Program-made: the position numbers and the translations under genes
The notes under the pieces: generated by a model
What the model was told of the DNA's origin: nothing
Seen by the model: the letters and a program-made list of their open reading frames with translations, nothing else
The model's database searches: none
DNA from: DAIOEK01 sp963708715
Lineage (GTDB): Bacteria > Chloroflexota > Anaerolineae > Anaerolineales > Anaerolineaceae
Direction of reading: 5' to 3'
Length of the DNA stretch: 64,000 nucleotides
NCBI GenBank assembly: GCA_963708715.1
Contig: CAVPSU010000002.1
Span: 124,001 to 188,000 of the forward strand
Part shown: piece after piece, positions 33,039-42,519 of the stretch
Layout of the letters: the number at the start of each line of letters is the position of its first letter
Numbering within the stretch: the first letter of the stretch is position 1

Positions 33039-34451
33039 TTACCCCTTCTCGCTGGCTTTTTCGATTGCCGAAATGATTTTGTAATATCCGGTACACCGGC
33101 AAAGGTTTCCAGCAATTGATTCCTTGATCTGAGTTTGGGAAGGTTGAGGAACCTCTTCGAGCAGTTTCACAGCAGACATGATGAATCCGGGAGTGCAATA
33201 CCCACATTGGACTGCGCCTTCGTCCAGGAATGCCTGTTGAACCGGGTGAATCGTATCCCCACTGGATAATCCTTCCACGGTCACGATCTGTGCTCCATGC
33301 GCCCGAGGTGCCGGAACCAGGCACGCCATAACCGCTTTTCCATCCAGGAATATAGTGCAGGCTCCACATTCACCTTCCGCGCAGCCTTCTTTGACTCCCA
33401 CCATTCCCGCTTCCTCTCTCAAAAACCGAAGCAGCGTCTTACTTTGCCCTGTGGTAAATGTACGGGTTACTCCATTGATCGTGGTGGTGATTGACTCATT
33501 TCGATCTATTGCCAATCCATCCTTAAATACTGGATTATCATCATCTGTGCCCCACAATAGAACAGGTTTTTCTGGGAGATTTTCACCTTCCGAACCATGG
33601 ATCAACGCATCCAAGCCACGGTTAAACATTACCTTAACGACATGATCACGATACTCCGCTGAACTACGAATATCGGTGATGGGTTTTATCTCCTGTTCGA
33701 CAAGATCTGCAGCGGATCCATCCAGTAGAGACCCATTCAGCGGTTTCCCAATCAGAAATTCCTCAGCTTTCTTGGCATGCACAATGGTAGGAGCGACAGC
33801 GCCAAGCGTGATGGCGGCTTTTAAAATTACTCCATCCTGGATATCCACGATGATCGCAAGATTCAATAATGAGATCGCTTGCGCTTTCCGCAGTGCATAC
33901 TTGACGAAAATCGATCTTGATGTGGTCGGTAAACCTTGAAAAAAGATCTCCACGACCATTTCATCCGGTCGCATGATGGTCTTTCGGACTCCTGTATAAA
34001 ACTCTCTCAGTGGAACGGTCCGTTTCCCACTTTTGCTCTGAAGGTGGACAGTTGCATCCAATGCCATGAGCGGCGTGATCGTATCATTGGCTGGGGATGC
34101 AGTAACGAGGTTTCCAACCACGGTCGCCCGGTTTCGAATTTGGGGAGATCCAACCTGCCAGGCAGCCTGGACTAAGGGTAATGCTTTTTCGCGGATCAAG
34201 GCAGAGCTGACAATCTGATTATGCGTGACATTTGGACCAAAATGGATCAATCCCGATTTGTCCTGATGGATCGTATCCAATCCTTTCAGGCGGGTAATGT
34301 CTATCAGTGTGGAAATGCCTTTTCGTACACCGCGTTCCATTTCCAAAAGAATATCTGTCCCACCGGCTACAATGCGCGTGGATCCCGACCCATCTGCCAG
34401 GCAATCCAATACTTCATTTAATGATGACGGGATAACATAACTCTGCCACAT
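33039..34451 (-). CDS. Molybdenum hydroxylase FAD subunit fused to 2Fe-2S subunit
   Basis: 470 residues. Residues about 1-285 are a CoxM/XdhB-type FAD domain ('IVAGGTDILLEMERG', 'RNRATVVGNLVTASPAND'). Residues about 315-470 are a 2Fe-2S ferredoxin domain with 'CAEGECGACTIF', 'CGYCTPGFIMSA' and 'CRCTGYYKIISAI', covering both clusters. The order FAD then Fe-S is the reverse of xanthine oxidase and differs from the other two enzymes in this block. With the downstream split Mo subunit it forms one complete enzyme. Confidence 0.9.
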   Translation of the reverse strand: MWQSYVIPSSLNEVLDCLADGSGSTRIVAGGTDILLEMERGVRKGISTLIDITRLKGLDTIHQDKSGLIHFGPNVTHNQIVSSALIREKALPLVQAAWQVGSPQIRNRATVVGNLVTASPANDTITPLMALDATVHLQSKSGKRTVPLREFYTGVRKTIMRPDEMVVEIFFQGLPTTSRSIFVKYALRKAQAISLLNLAIIVDIQDGVILKAAITLGAVAPTIVHAKKAEEFLIGKPLNGSLLDGSAADLVEQEIKPITDIRSSAEYRDHVVKVMFNRGLDALIHGSEGENLPEKPVLLWGTDDDNPVFKDGLAIDRNESITTTINGVTRTFTTGQSKTLLRFLREEAGMVGVKEGCAEGECGACTIFLDGKAVMACLVPAPRAHGAQIVTVEGLSSGDTIHPVQQAFLDEGAVQCGYCTPGFIMSAVKLLEEVPQPSQTQIKESIAGNLCRCTGYYKIISAIEKASEKG

Positions 34452-34469
34452 AATCCCTCCTGGGTTGTA

Positions 34470-35264
34470 TTACACTTTCATCGTCATGCGCTGCCCGGAT
34501 GCTCCGGTTTTGATCATCAACACTTCAGCCATAATGCTCAACGCGATCTCTTCCGGTGTCTCCGCTTTCAATTCGATCCCGATCGGCGAGGTCACCATGT
34601 TCAAGGTTTCTTCAGATATACCCGCTGCCAGCAAGTTCTTTCGGGTGGCGATCCATCTTCTTTTTGAGCCGATGACGCCCAGGTAGGCTGGATTCGTAGC
34701 CATCAAGAATGGCATTCCAGGTGTATCGATTGGTACTCCCCTGGTAGTGAGGATCATATACGTCTGCTGGTTGATCTGTACATGTTCTGGAATTTCAGAC
34801 ATTGGGCAGACGACATACTCATCCGCTTCTGGAACCATCTCGGGGTTACAGTATTCCGGTCGATCATCTGAAAGGACAACCCGGAAGCCCAACCACTTAG
34901 CAAGATGGACGACTGCTTTCCCGACATGTCCGCCACCGATCACCAGTACCATAGGATCAGGTAATATCGGTTCCACATACACCTCCGCAGTACCACCACA
35001 GATCCCGGGATCACCGGCAGCGGGATTGACCAGTTTATATTCAAGGCGACGCGGTTTTCCATCCAGCATCGCCAATTTTGCTTCTTTGATCACCCGATTC
35101 TCAATTTCTCCTCCGCCGATAGAGCCAATGAGGGAGCCATTTTCTTTGACCAACATTTTACTACCGGTGTGGCGTGGAACCGAGCCATGGCTCTCGAGGA
35201 TAGTGCATAACGCACCCCTGATCCCATTACGCTGCAGCTCCACAACCTCTTCGTAGATATTCAT
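34470..35264 (-). CDS. xdhC: XdhC-family Mo-cofactor maturation protein
   Basis: 264 residues. The N-terminal XdhC/CoxI domain has 'CTILESHGSVPRHTGSKMLV' and 'GSIGGGEIENRVI'. The C-terminal Rossmann domain has 'VLVIGGGHVGKAVVHLAKWLG' and 'TRGVPIDTPGM'. XdhC binds Mo cofactor, promotes its sulphuration and inserts it into xanthine dehydrogenase-type enzymes. It lies 3 bases after the pyrophosphatase gene and just before one FAD subunit gene. Rossmann-containing XdhC forms are common in selenium-type clusters. Confidence 0.9.
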   Translation of the reverse strand: MNIYEEVVELQRNGIRGALCTILESHGSVPRHTGSKMLVKENGSLIGSIGGGEIENRVIKEAKLAMLDGKPRRLEYKLVNPAAGDPGICGGTAEVYVEPILPDPMVLVIGGGHVGKAVVHLAKWLGFRVVLSDDRPEYCNPEMVPEADEYVVCPMSEIPEHVQINQQTYMILTTRGVPIDTPGMPFLMATNPAYLGVIGSKRRWIATRKNLLAAGISEETLNMVTSPIGIELKAETPEEIALSIMAEVLMIKTGASGQRMTMKV

Positions 35265-35267
35265 TTC

Positions 35268-36617
35268 TTAATCCTCCAGCAAACCCAGGACTACCGGTAA
35301 TAATTGTTTTTTCCTGGAGACGACACCCTCAGCCAGACGGGTACCATCCGGTTCGGGGTGGAATGGCAGACCATCCAAAACCGGTGGTTCGCCTGAAGTC
35401 AGCAGCCGGCTGGACCCACGGACAACATCCGTCACCATCAACATGGCGAAATCCAGTCCGCGCTTCGACTTTAAATTGTGCAATGCCTGATCCAGGGCTT
35501 CCCGATGTTCGGTGACCTGTAACAAATCACTGACTTCAGCCTGCGCAATGGCGAATTGATAACCACCTGCCGAATAGATCTTCATATCGTTCGTTACAAT
35601 TTCTTCCGGGGTTCGAGAAGAAAGACCTGCTCCTGCAATCAGGATCTTCTGCCCATAAGATTGGATTGTCTCTCCATCCAGAGCCGAACCGGGTTTAAAC
35701 GCCCAACGAGCGAGGCGATCTGCGGCAAGTTTATCTCTCTCTGTAGTTGTAGGTGACGTCATTACTAACGTATCGGAAAGCAATCCAGCCAACAACATTC
35801 CTGCAAGCCCCGGCGGTAAGCTGAGCCCAGCTTCCTCTGCCCGCTCCGATACCAGCGTACTGGTGCTTCCGACCACATCCACAGTGAACCGAATCGGCAT
35901 GTGGGTGGAAGGATTACCCAACCGGTGATGATCCAATATCTCGATCAATTCTGCATCTTCCAGGTTACCCAATGCCTGGTGCGCTTCATTATGATCGACC
36001 AGGATCAGCTTAAATCGAGGAGGATTCAACAGATCGCGCTGCCGACACACTCCAACATACTTGCCTTTATCATCGACCGCCCAAAATTCATCGCCTTCTT
36101 CACGAAGAATGCGATTAAGCGAATCACGGATACGGCTGTTCGCTAAAAATGCAGGAACTTGCTGGTCAGATGCTTTTCCGCAGTCTTTTTCCATTAGTTC
36201 ACTGATCTTCATATCTTGACGCCGGGGGTTGATACCCAATTCGCGGATCAGGAAATCAAATAGCGATTTGGAATTAAGTAAACCGAATGGCATCCCATCC
36301 GAATTCAAGATGGGCGCCACCCCTCCTGTGCGACTCGCAATTGCCCAGGCATCCCGTAATGGTTGATCGGGCAAGGCGGAATCCAACCGGCGCATGACAG
36401 AAGAAAACCGCGGTGAGGCGTCTGTCAACAAAAGCGGAGCCTCTATACCCAGATTTTTCAGCACCCAGGACGTTTGAGGATTGATCGCACCGGCGCGTGC
36501 GGCGATTGTATCTGCGCCATCCCTTTCCTTTAACAACCAGGCATAACCCATCGCCGAAGCGATGGAATCTGTGTCGGGATTCTGGTGACCAATCACAAAG
36601 GTCTGGTTTATATTCAT
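35268..36617 (-). CDS. CBS-domain manganese-dependent inorganic pyrophosphatase (DHH family)
   Basis: 449 residues from ATG 36617 (the frame opens at 36659 inside the preceding gene). DHH-family metal motifs are 'VIGHQNPDTDSIASAMGYA', 'ILVDHNEAHQ' and 'EILDHHRLGN', with a DHHA2 C-terminal domain ('SKRGLDFAMLMVTDV', 'VVSRKKQLLPVV'). Between them, about residues 65-225, is a pair of CBS domains, as in nucleotide-regulated family II pyrophosphatases. It would pull forward the pyrophosphate-releasing reactions of MocA and CofC encoded nearby; that link is inference. Confidence 0.87.
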   Translation of the reverse strand: MNINQTFVIGHQNPDTDSIASAMGYAWLLKERDGADTIAARAGAINPQTSWVLKNLGIEAPLLLTDASPRFSSVMRRLDSALPDQPLRDAWAIASRTGGVAPILNSDGMPFGLLNSKSLFDFLIRELGINPRRQDMKISELMEKDCGKASDQQVPAFLANSRIRDSLNRILREEGDEFWAVDDKGKYVGVCRQRDLLNPPRFKLILVDHNEAHQALGNLEDAELIEILDHHRLGNPSTHMPIRFTVDVVGSTSTLVSERAEEAGLSLPPGLAGMLLAGLLSDTLVMTSPTTTERDKLAADRLARWAFKPGSALDGETIQSYGQKILIAGAGLSSRTPEEIVTNDMKIYSAGGYQFAIAQAEVSDLLQVTEHREALDQALHNLKSKRGLDFAMLMVTDVVRGSSRLLTSGEPPVLDGLPFHPEPDGTRLAEGVVSRKKQLLPVVLGLLED

Positions 36618-36631
36618 GAACAAACCGCCTG

Positions 36632-39600
36632 TTACTTTCGAGATTTCATTGCTTGCCAAACCCGTTCCGGGGTTGCTGGGATGACACTTAATGAGGCTCC
36701 GCAGGCATCCATCACCGCGTTGCCTACAGCCGGGGCAACTCCATCCAATGGAATTTCGGCAACAGCCTTTACTCCAAACGGATGGGAAGGCTCGAATGTT
36801 TCAACAAATAAAGTGGACATTTCTGGCATTTCATCCGCCCGGAAGATATGATAGTCTACCAGATTTCGCTGCCTGGCGCGACCACTCTCATCATAGGTCA
36901 TTTCTTCACATAAGCCATAGCCCAATGCCTGTGACATTCCACCTTCGATTTGACCGGATGCGGTAAGCGGGTTGATGATGACACCGGAATCCACAGCCAT
37001 TACCAGTTTTTCCACTTTAATCTCACCAGTTTGCGTGTCCAGAAGGATCTCGGCAAACTGTACTGCGAATGGTGGAGGTGATACAGGTGAAGCATATGAA
37101 GCGACCGCCATGATCTGTTCCTGTTCGGTATGGTGCAGCGCATTTAATGCGATCTTATCGAACGAAACAGAACGTCCATCTGTGGCAATGGCGTACCTAT
37201 TCTTCAATTGGATATCTGAAGAAATCAGCTTTTGGTTTCCTTCTTCTTTGTTTAACATATTCATTGCACGAATTTTGATCCGCTCAGCCACCTTCTGTGC
37301 TGCCTGGGTTGCTGCGGTTCCGGATATATACGTCGTGCTAGACGCGTACGCGCCTTTATCAAATGGTGTGAAATCGGTATCAGACGAATAAACGATCACA
37401 TCCTCGACTGGCACACCCAACACTTCAGCAGCCATCTGAGCCAGGACGGTATCTGAACCTGTCCCAAGGTCCGTCGCCCCTATCAAAAGATTGAACGATC
37501 CATCTTCATTCATTTTTATGGATGCGCCGCCCATATCCAGGTAAGGGATGGCTGTACCGTGCATTGCGGCTGCGACTCCGATGCCGCGGCGGAGATGAGG
37601 TTTACCCGCGACCTCATGCCATTCTGGATTGTCATATTTTTCATCCCAACCAATGACCGCTTTTCCCTGGCGCATACATTCTTCAATGCCAACAGTCTGG
37701 ATGATCTCAGGGCTTGGCTCCCGTCCTTCACTCCAGGAGGTGCTAAAGGGATGAAGCTCACCGGCTCTGACAAAGTTTTTCACGCGAAAATCGATCGAAT
37801 CCAAACCCAATTCGCGTACAATCCGTTCCATATGCCGTTCGACTGGCCAGAACCCCTGGGGAACGCCGTACCCGCGGAATGCGCCCGCTGGAGGCGTGTT
37901 GGTATAAACAATATCCGCATAAAAGCGAATATTCGGGTTTTGTCGGTATTGACCATCACCTACATAAAGTGCCATTGCCTTATGCCCGGTATTACCGGTC
38001 ACGGTGAGTGCATGGCAACCATACGCGCCAGTATCGGAGAGAGCATACATCTCGTTCGCCGTGATCGTCCCATCCTTCTTGACACCTGTTTTCAGGTGGA
38101 CACGCATCGGATGACGGGATCGGGCTGCGATGAATTCTTCTTCGCGCGAGTATTCATATAGTACCGGTCGTTTGGTCACGATGGTCAGATGCGCACACAC
38201 ATCTTCTATCAAAACTTCCTGTTTGCCTCCAAACCCACCGCCAATCCGGGGTTTTATGACTCGAATTCGTTTGATGGGTAGACCAAGCACCGGAGCAAGG
38301 ATCCTCCGGATGTGAAATGGTACCTGGGTGCTGGAGCGAATGACCAGACGGTCATCTGAATCCCAATACGTCAGGGCTACATGGGTTTCGATGCTGGTAT
38401 GTTGTACTTTGGGCACTTCATAATCGCCTTCGAGGATAAAATCTGCCTCAGCGAAGCCCTGTTCGGGATTGCCAATATCTATTCGAATCGCAGCCGCCAG
38501 GTTTTTTGCCGGATTTGATTCTCCAAAGTTCTTGTATTCAGGTTCATCATGGATCCGTGCGGATCCTTCCTGCATGGATTGGCGGCTATCCAATATAGCC
38601 GGTAATTCTTCATATTCAACTTGAATGAGAGTAAGCGCCTTTTCAGCAATCTCAGGAGTCTCCGCGGCAACGAAGGCGACCCGATCACCTACAAAACGGA
38701 CCTTCCGATCGAGCGAAAAGGCATCCAATGGACCAGGCATGGGATCAGACTGACCGGCGGTTGAATAAACCACCCGGGGAATATCCTGCCAGGTTAGAAC
38801 CGCTGCGACACCCGGAAGTGCACGCGCTTCGCGGGCATCGATTGATTTGATCCAGGCATGCGCCACCGGACTATGAAGAACTCGCGCGTATAACATGTCA
38901 CGCATTTCGATATCCGCGGTAAATGCTGGTTTGCCCTGGACGAGTTTAATTGCATCCACTTTCTTTTCCGGTTTGCCAACCGTATCGAATTGTTTTGTCT
39001 GCGGAGTGGTAAACATGGTGGGTAGAACCCGGCTTCTAATCACAGTTGAATCATTTCCAACGGGTTCAATCTCAATCCCACCCTGTTTGAAAAGATCATC
39101 TTGTTCTGGGGGTAGTAATGGATCTCCATAACCACCGATCGGGTCTACTTTTTCTCCCCGGATGATCGCTGCTGCCCTCAATACAGCCTGGACCGGTTTG
39201 AGATACCCCGTGCAGCGACAGAGAACACCAGACAGCGCGTCTCGTACCTGTTCTTCAGATGGATTCTTCTCTGATTCTAAAAGGGAAGTAGCTGCCAAAA
39301 CCTGCGCTTGGGTGCAGTAACCGCACTGAATCGCGCCTGTCTCGACAAACGATTTTTGAATAACCGATAATCCTTCGGTTTTCTTCCACCCCTGGTCGGG
39401 ATGTTCTCCGATGCCTTCGATAGTCCGAATGGTATGACCCTCTGCCTGTGCAGCCAGCATCAGGCAGGAATTGTGAGGCTTGCCATCCACCAGGACCGCG
39501 CACGCGCCACATTGACCATCCTGACAACCTGACTTGGCTCCCATCCAACCGTTATTTCGGAGGACATTCAGGAGGGTTTCACCAGGTGTAATAAAATATT

Positions 39601-39637
39601 CAAGAAGTTCGCCATTAATACTCAGTTTAATGTTCAT
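36632..39637 (-). CDS. Molybdenum hydroxylase, fused 2Fe-2S and Mo-binding subunits (enzyme B)
   Basis: 1001 residues. The N-terminal 160 residues bind two 2Fe-2S clusters ('CQDGQCGACAVLVDG', 'CGYCTQAQVLAA', 'CRCTGYLKPVQAVL'). After a linker of about 60 residues the Mo-binding subunit follows ('PRIGGGFGGKQEVL', 'PAGAFRGYGVPQG', C-terminal 'GVKAVAEIPLDGVAPAV'). There is no FAD domain; the FAD subunit is the next gene upstream, overlapping by 11 bases. It belongs to the xanthine dehydrogenase family. The substrate is unknown, with purines or other N-heterocycles likely from context. Confidence 0.9.
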   Translation of the reverse strand: MNIKLSINGELLEYFITPGETLLNVLRNNGWMGAKSGCQDGQCGACAVLVDGKPHNSCLMLAAQAEGHTIRTIEGIGEHPDQGWKKTEGLSVIQKSFVETGAIQCGYCTQAQVLAATSLLESEKNPSEEQVRDALSGVLCRCTGYLKPVQAVLRAAAIIRGEKVDPIGGYGDPLLPPEQDDLFKQGGIEIEPVGNDSTVIRSRVLPTMFTTPQTKQFDTVGKPEKKVDAIKLVQGKPAFTADIEMRDMLYARVLHSPVAHAWIKSIDAREARALPGVAAVLTWQDIPRVVYSTAGQSDPMPGPLDAFSLDRKVRFVGDRVAFVAAETPEIAEKALTLIQVEYEELPAILDSRQSMQEGSARIHDEPEYKNFGESNPAKNLAAAIRIDIGNPEQGFAEADFILEGDYEVPKVQHTSIETHVALTYWDSDDRLVIRSSTQVPFHIRRILAPVLGLPIKRIRVIKPRIGGGFGGKQEVLIEDVCAHLTIVTKRPVLYEYSREEEFIAARSRHPMRVHLKTGVKKDGTITANEMYALSDTGAYGCHALTVTGNTGHKAMALYVGDGQYRQNPNIRFYADIVYTNTPPAGAFRGYGVPQGFWPVERHMERIVRELGLDSIDFRVKNFVRAGELHPFSTSWSEGREPSPEIIQTVGIEECMRQGKAVIGWDEKYDNPEWHEVAGKPHLRRGIGVAAAMHGTAIPYLDMGGASIKMNEDGSFNLLIGATDLGTGSDTVLAQMAAEVLGVPVEDVIVYSSDTDFTPFDKGAYASSTTYISGTAATQAAQKVAERIKIRAMNMLNKEEGNQKLISSDIQLKNRYAIATDGRSVSFDKIALNALHHTEQEQIMAVASYASPVSPPPFAVQFAEILLDTQTGEIKVEKLVMAVDSGVIINPLTASGQIEGGMSQALGYGLCEEMTYDESGRARQRNLVDYHIFRADEMPEMSTLFVETFEPSHPFGVKAVAEIPLDGVAPAVGNAVMDACGASLSVIPATPERVWQAMKSRK

Positions 39638-40382
39638 TAGCTACTCCATTCTGCAACTGCTGGAGGCAGCGTTTGACAAGAATACCAGCCATTTCACTCA
39701 AATAAGCATTTGTTCCAGAGAATAAATTCGATGCCGCGACATCTGCACCAACAGCGGACGTCCCATCCATCGCAACCTTTGGGTATGGAAATGATCCACC
39801 CACAACTACTCTTGTCCGACCGCCTGGCCATTGAGCGACGGAGATCAGTAGCAGCGGGATATCATCAGGTGTTTTCGAGATCTTTTCAGTCACCAGCAGC
39901 ATGTTATCGTGGAAGGTGATCTCGGTGATCAATTGCTTTTGTAATGCTTCCGATCTAATAGGAAGGATCTCACCCAGCATGATGGATTTATCCTGTTTGG
40001 CTAGGGTAACGTCAACATTGGCTGCCACTAGAATATTCAACAAGGGAGAGCTACCATTCCCTGAAGCAATGGCACCGCCGATGGTACCTGATTGCCGTAT
40101 ATTAAATGAAGCTTCGGCTTTCGCAACCTTTTGAATGACCGCTGGCAGCTTCTGTGAATCCACTATCTGTTGTAGAGTTACACGGGCTCCAATTCGAATT
40201 TGATCTGCTTCTGCATGGATAGTATTGAGTGAAAGATCTTGTATGTCGATGACTGCAAAGTCTTCGTGTGTACGCAAAACCAGACTAGTTCCACCCGCCA
40301 GAATGTACGTTTGAGGGCTTTTTCTTGCCAATAACTCCATTGCCGAGTCAATGGAATCGGGTCGGTTGTATTCAGTAATCAT
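39627..40382 (-). CDS. Molybdenum hydroxylase FAD subunit (enzyme B)
   Basis: 251 residues from ATG 40382, which overlaps the thioesterase stop (ATGA); the frame extends to 40415 but inside that gene. FAD-binding signatures are 'YILAGGTSLVLRTHEDF' and 'NIRQSGTIGGAIASGNGSSP'. It is short compared with the usual 280-290 residues, with a reduced C-terminal CO-dehydrogenase flavoprotein domain. It delivers electrons from the 2Fe-2S/Mo fusion encoded directly downstream to an unknown acceptor. Confidence 0.85.
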   Translation of the reverse strand: MITEYNRPDSIDSAMELLARKSPQTYILAGGTSLVLRTHEDFAVIDIQDLSLNTIHAEADQIRIGARVTLQQIVDSQKLPAVIQKVAKAEASFNIRQSGTIGGAIASGNGSSPLLNILVAANVDVTLAKQDKSIMLGEILPIRSEALQKQLITEITFHDNMLLVTEKISKTPDDIPLLLISVAQWPGGRTRVVVGGSFPYPKVAMDGTSAVGADVAASNLFSGTNAYLSEMAGILVKRCLQQLQNGVANEH

Positions 40383-40855
40383 CCGATTTCCTCCTGATCC
40401 GGATAGACTTTCCAACCGAGCGACTCATGATTCATCGGAGGTACCAGCCTTTCCGGGATATTTGCAACAACAATCTCTCCTTCAACCAATAGGGTACCAT
40501 CTGGACCATGAATGGTACCGGTAGCACGGGCAATCCGTCCATTGTCTCGAACCGCTTCACCACGAAGGATCAGATTTTGCTGAATGGGCACCGGTTTTCG
40601 ATAGCGAATTTTCAGTTCTGCGGTGACCATAAAACGGGGATCATCCGTTCCCATAAAGACTCTTCCCATGACTTCGTCCATCATGGACGCGATGATCCCA
40701 CCATGGACCATACCCGGGTATCCTTGATACAGCTCCGACACGGTGATAGTCGATTCCACAATACCCGGCGCTATATCGTAGAACTTCATCTTCAATCCGA
40801 ATGGATTCTCTACACCGCATACAAAGCAATGACTTGATTGAGCCTGTTTTTTCAC
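40379..40855 (-). CDS. PaaI-type hotdog thioesterase
   Basis: 158 residues with the hotdog pattern 'YQGYPGMVHGGIIASMMDEVMG' and 'LKIRYRKPVPIQQNL'. The N-terminal 'CFVCGVENPFGLKMKF' is common in PaaI/YigI-like acyl-CoA thioesterases. The acyl substrate is unknown. It is joined by a 4-base overlap to an FAD subunit of a molybdenum hydroxylase and follows the LLM oxidoreductase by 12 bases. It may hydrolyse an acyl-CoA formed in the same catabolic route. Confidence 0.82.
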   Translation of the reverse strand: MKKQAQSSHCFVCGVENPFGLKMKFYDIAPGIVESTITVSELYQGYPGMVHGGIIASMMDEVMGRVFMGTDDPRFMVTAELKIRYRKPVPIQQNLILRGEAVRDNGRIARATGTIHGPDGTLLVEGEIVVANIPERLVPPMNHESLGWKVYPDQEEIG

Positions 40856-40867
40856 TACTTTTTTATC

Positions 40868-41869
40868 CTATCCTTGGGCAAAAGTATCTATCAGCAAGTG
40901 TACATCGCCACCTACCGGATACAGGATCGGGCAGGTACAGCCGTTCTTTCGATATTCATTTACCTTGGCACGGGCTTCATCAGGTGTGCCAGAAGCGGAG
41001 ATGCGTAAGATCACCTCTTCAGGAACTAGATGTTTGGCTTTTTGGATCTGTTCTTTGGTCGCAGGCCATCCAAGAATGGATTGAATCTGGTTGACCACAT
41101 CCATCGAAACGCCTGAAGCTTTGGCAATATGAGGTTGCTGCGCCAGATATTGGGTCAGCAACTCACGGGTGGTATCGATGGCTCGATCATGGTCATAATC
41201 CACTGAGCAAACAACAAGCTGGGGTCGGTCTATCTGGTCGATCGTGCGACCCGATTTTTTTGCGCCTGCGGAGAGAAGTTCAAGCGCCTTATGGTTGTAT
41301 TCTGGGGGTACGCAATAGTTTAGGACTGCCCCATCCGCAATCTCGCCAGTCATTTCCATCATTTGGTCTCCGGTCGCACCGATCATAATGGGTACATTAC
41401 GGGGTTCCCGCCGACCGTGAACGACATCCAATTCGATACCATCCACGTGGACAAACTCGCCATGGAAGGTAACCCGCTCCATATTGAGAAGGCGGCGCAT
41501 CGTTTGAACGGTCTCTTTCATCGCCAGAAGTGGTTTTGTCCGATTAATACCCACATTTTTTGCGAGGGGATCCCACCATGCGCCGATTCCGCAAATAATC
41601 CGATCAGGCGCCAGATCATCCAGGGTGAGAAATGTCGCTGCAAGCAAACCAATATTACGGGTCCAATTATTGATAACCCCGGAACCTACTTTAATTTTGT
41701 CCGATACAGCGGCATACGCAGCCATAGGAACGATTGCATCGCGTACCAATCGGCTTTCAGCCTGCCAGACAGCCTCAAAGCCGCGTTTTTCCGCATATTG
41801 TACATACTCCAATCCATCCCGTAGATTGTGCGCGTCCTGTAAATATAATGCCACTCGTTCCTTCATCAT
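40868..41869 (-). CDS. LLM-class F420-dependent oxidoreductase
   Basis: 333 residues, a luciferase-like TIM barrel. 'YVQYAEKRGFEAVWQAESR', 'KIKVGSGVINNWTRNIG', 'GIGAWWDPLAKNVGI' and 'VPIMIGATGDQMME' resemble F420-dependent members such as Mer-like and glucose-6-phosphate dehydrogenase-like proteins rather than FMN-only luciferases. The F420-binding call is strengthened by cofC immediately downstream (15 bases) and the rest of the F420 genes beyond. The substrate is unknown. Confidence 0.82.
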   Translation of the reverse strand: MMKERVALYLQDAHNLRDGLEYVQYAEKRGFEAVWQAESRLVRDAIVPMAAYAAVSDKIKVGSGVINNWTRNIGLLAATFLTLDDLAPDRIICGIGAWWDPLAKNVGINRTKPLLAMKETVQTMRRLLNMERVTFHGEFVHVDGIELDVVHGRREPRNVPIMIGATGDQMMEMTGEIADGAVLNYCVPPEYNHKALELLSAGAKKSGRTIDQIDRPQLVVCSVDYDHDRAIDTTRELLTQYLAQQPHIAKASGVSMDVVNQIQSILGWPATKEQIQKAKHLVPEEVILRISASGTPDEARAKVNEYRKNGCTCPILYPVGGDVHLLIDTFAQG

Positions 41870-41884
41870 TTCCTCCTTGGAGAT

Positions 41885-42514
41885 TTATGATCTGGGTATT
41901 AATACACGGTTGGTATCTTTTTCAAATTCCTTTAGTAATTCCAAATCTTCAGGTAGATCCAAATCCAGAGCCAGAGAAGGTAAATCAACTATCTCCAGCC
42001 TGGCACCTGCACTCGTTGCCCGATCGCAATGTTTTTGGAATGAACCCAGACCAAAAGCAAAATCGATGGCGCCCACTGGTGACACTAATAATGCATTTGT
42101 TCCTATTCGATGCCGGTCAGGGGCAATCACAACCACTGGGGGTTTGAAAGACCGTAAAAATATATCGGCAATATCGGCTGGCTGTAATAAGGGGAGGTCA
42201 GCAGGTAGAACCAGGATCCCTTTGACAGAGTAGACTTTTGCCACTTCGACTGCTCTTCGTAAGGCGCTGTTAAGGTGAGGACCACCAACCTCCTGCACCG
42301 TTTTAGCGCCCAGTTCTCGAGCCAGGGTAAGTGCAGATAGATCACTGCTTACTACCAGAGTATGATCTATTTCGGGTATCAACTGAAGCACTTGTAAAGT
42401 GTGCTCAAGCATGTTCGAATTTAGCTCAGCCCGTTGTTCTTCGCTAAGAATTCCAGAGAGACGCGATTTTCCCCTGCGAAGTGGTTTTACAGGTACGATT
42501 GCCCAGATACTCAT
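41885..42514 (-). CDS. cofC: 2-phospho-L-lactate guanylyltransferase CofC
   Basis: 209 residues from ATG 42514 (a TTG at 42523 is also in frame, but the GAGAGGA site is better spaced for the ATG). 'WAIVPVKPLRRGKSRLSGIL' is the family nucleotide-binding start, and 'GILVLPADLPLLQPADI' and 'VVVIAPDRHRIGTNALLV' follow. It activates 2-phospholactate or phosphoenolpyruvate with GTP for F420 side-chain assembly and releases pyrophosphate. It lies 5 bases after cofD. Confidence 0.9.
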   Translation of the reverse strand: MSIWAIVPVKPLRRGKSRLSGILSEEQRAELNSNMLEHTLQVLQLIPEIDHTLVVSSDLSALTLARELGAKTVQEVGGPHLNSALRRAVEVAKVYSVKGILVLPADLPLLQPADIADIFLRSFKPPVVVIAPDRHRIGTNALLVSPVGAIDFAFGLGSFQKHCDRATSAGARLEIVDLPSLALDLDLPEDLELLKEFEKDTNRVLIPRS

Positions 42515-42519
42515 GGGGG

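Noticed and set aside
33037..33369. N-terminal extension of the small membrane protein frame to 33369
   Set aside because: It lies entirely inside the well-supported FAD/2Fe-2S gene in another frame; the membrane protein proper starts at ATG 33036.
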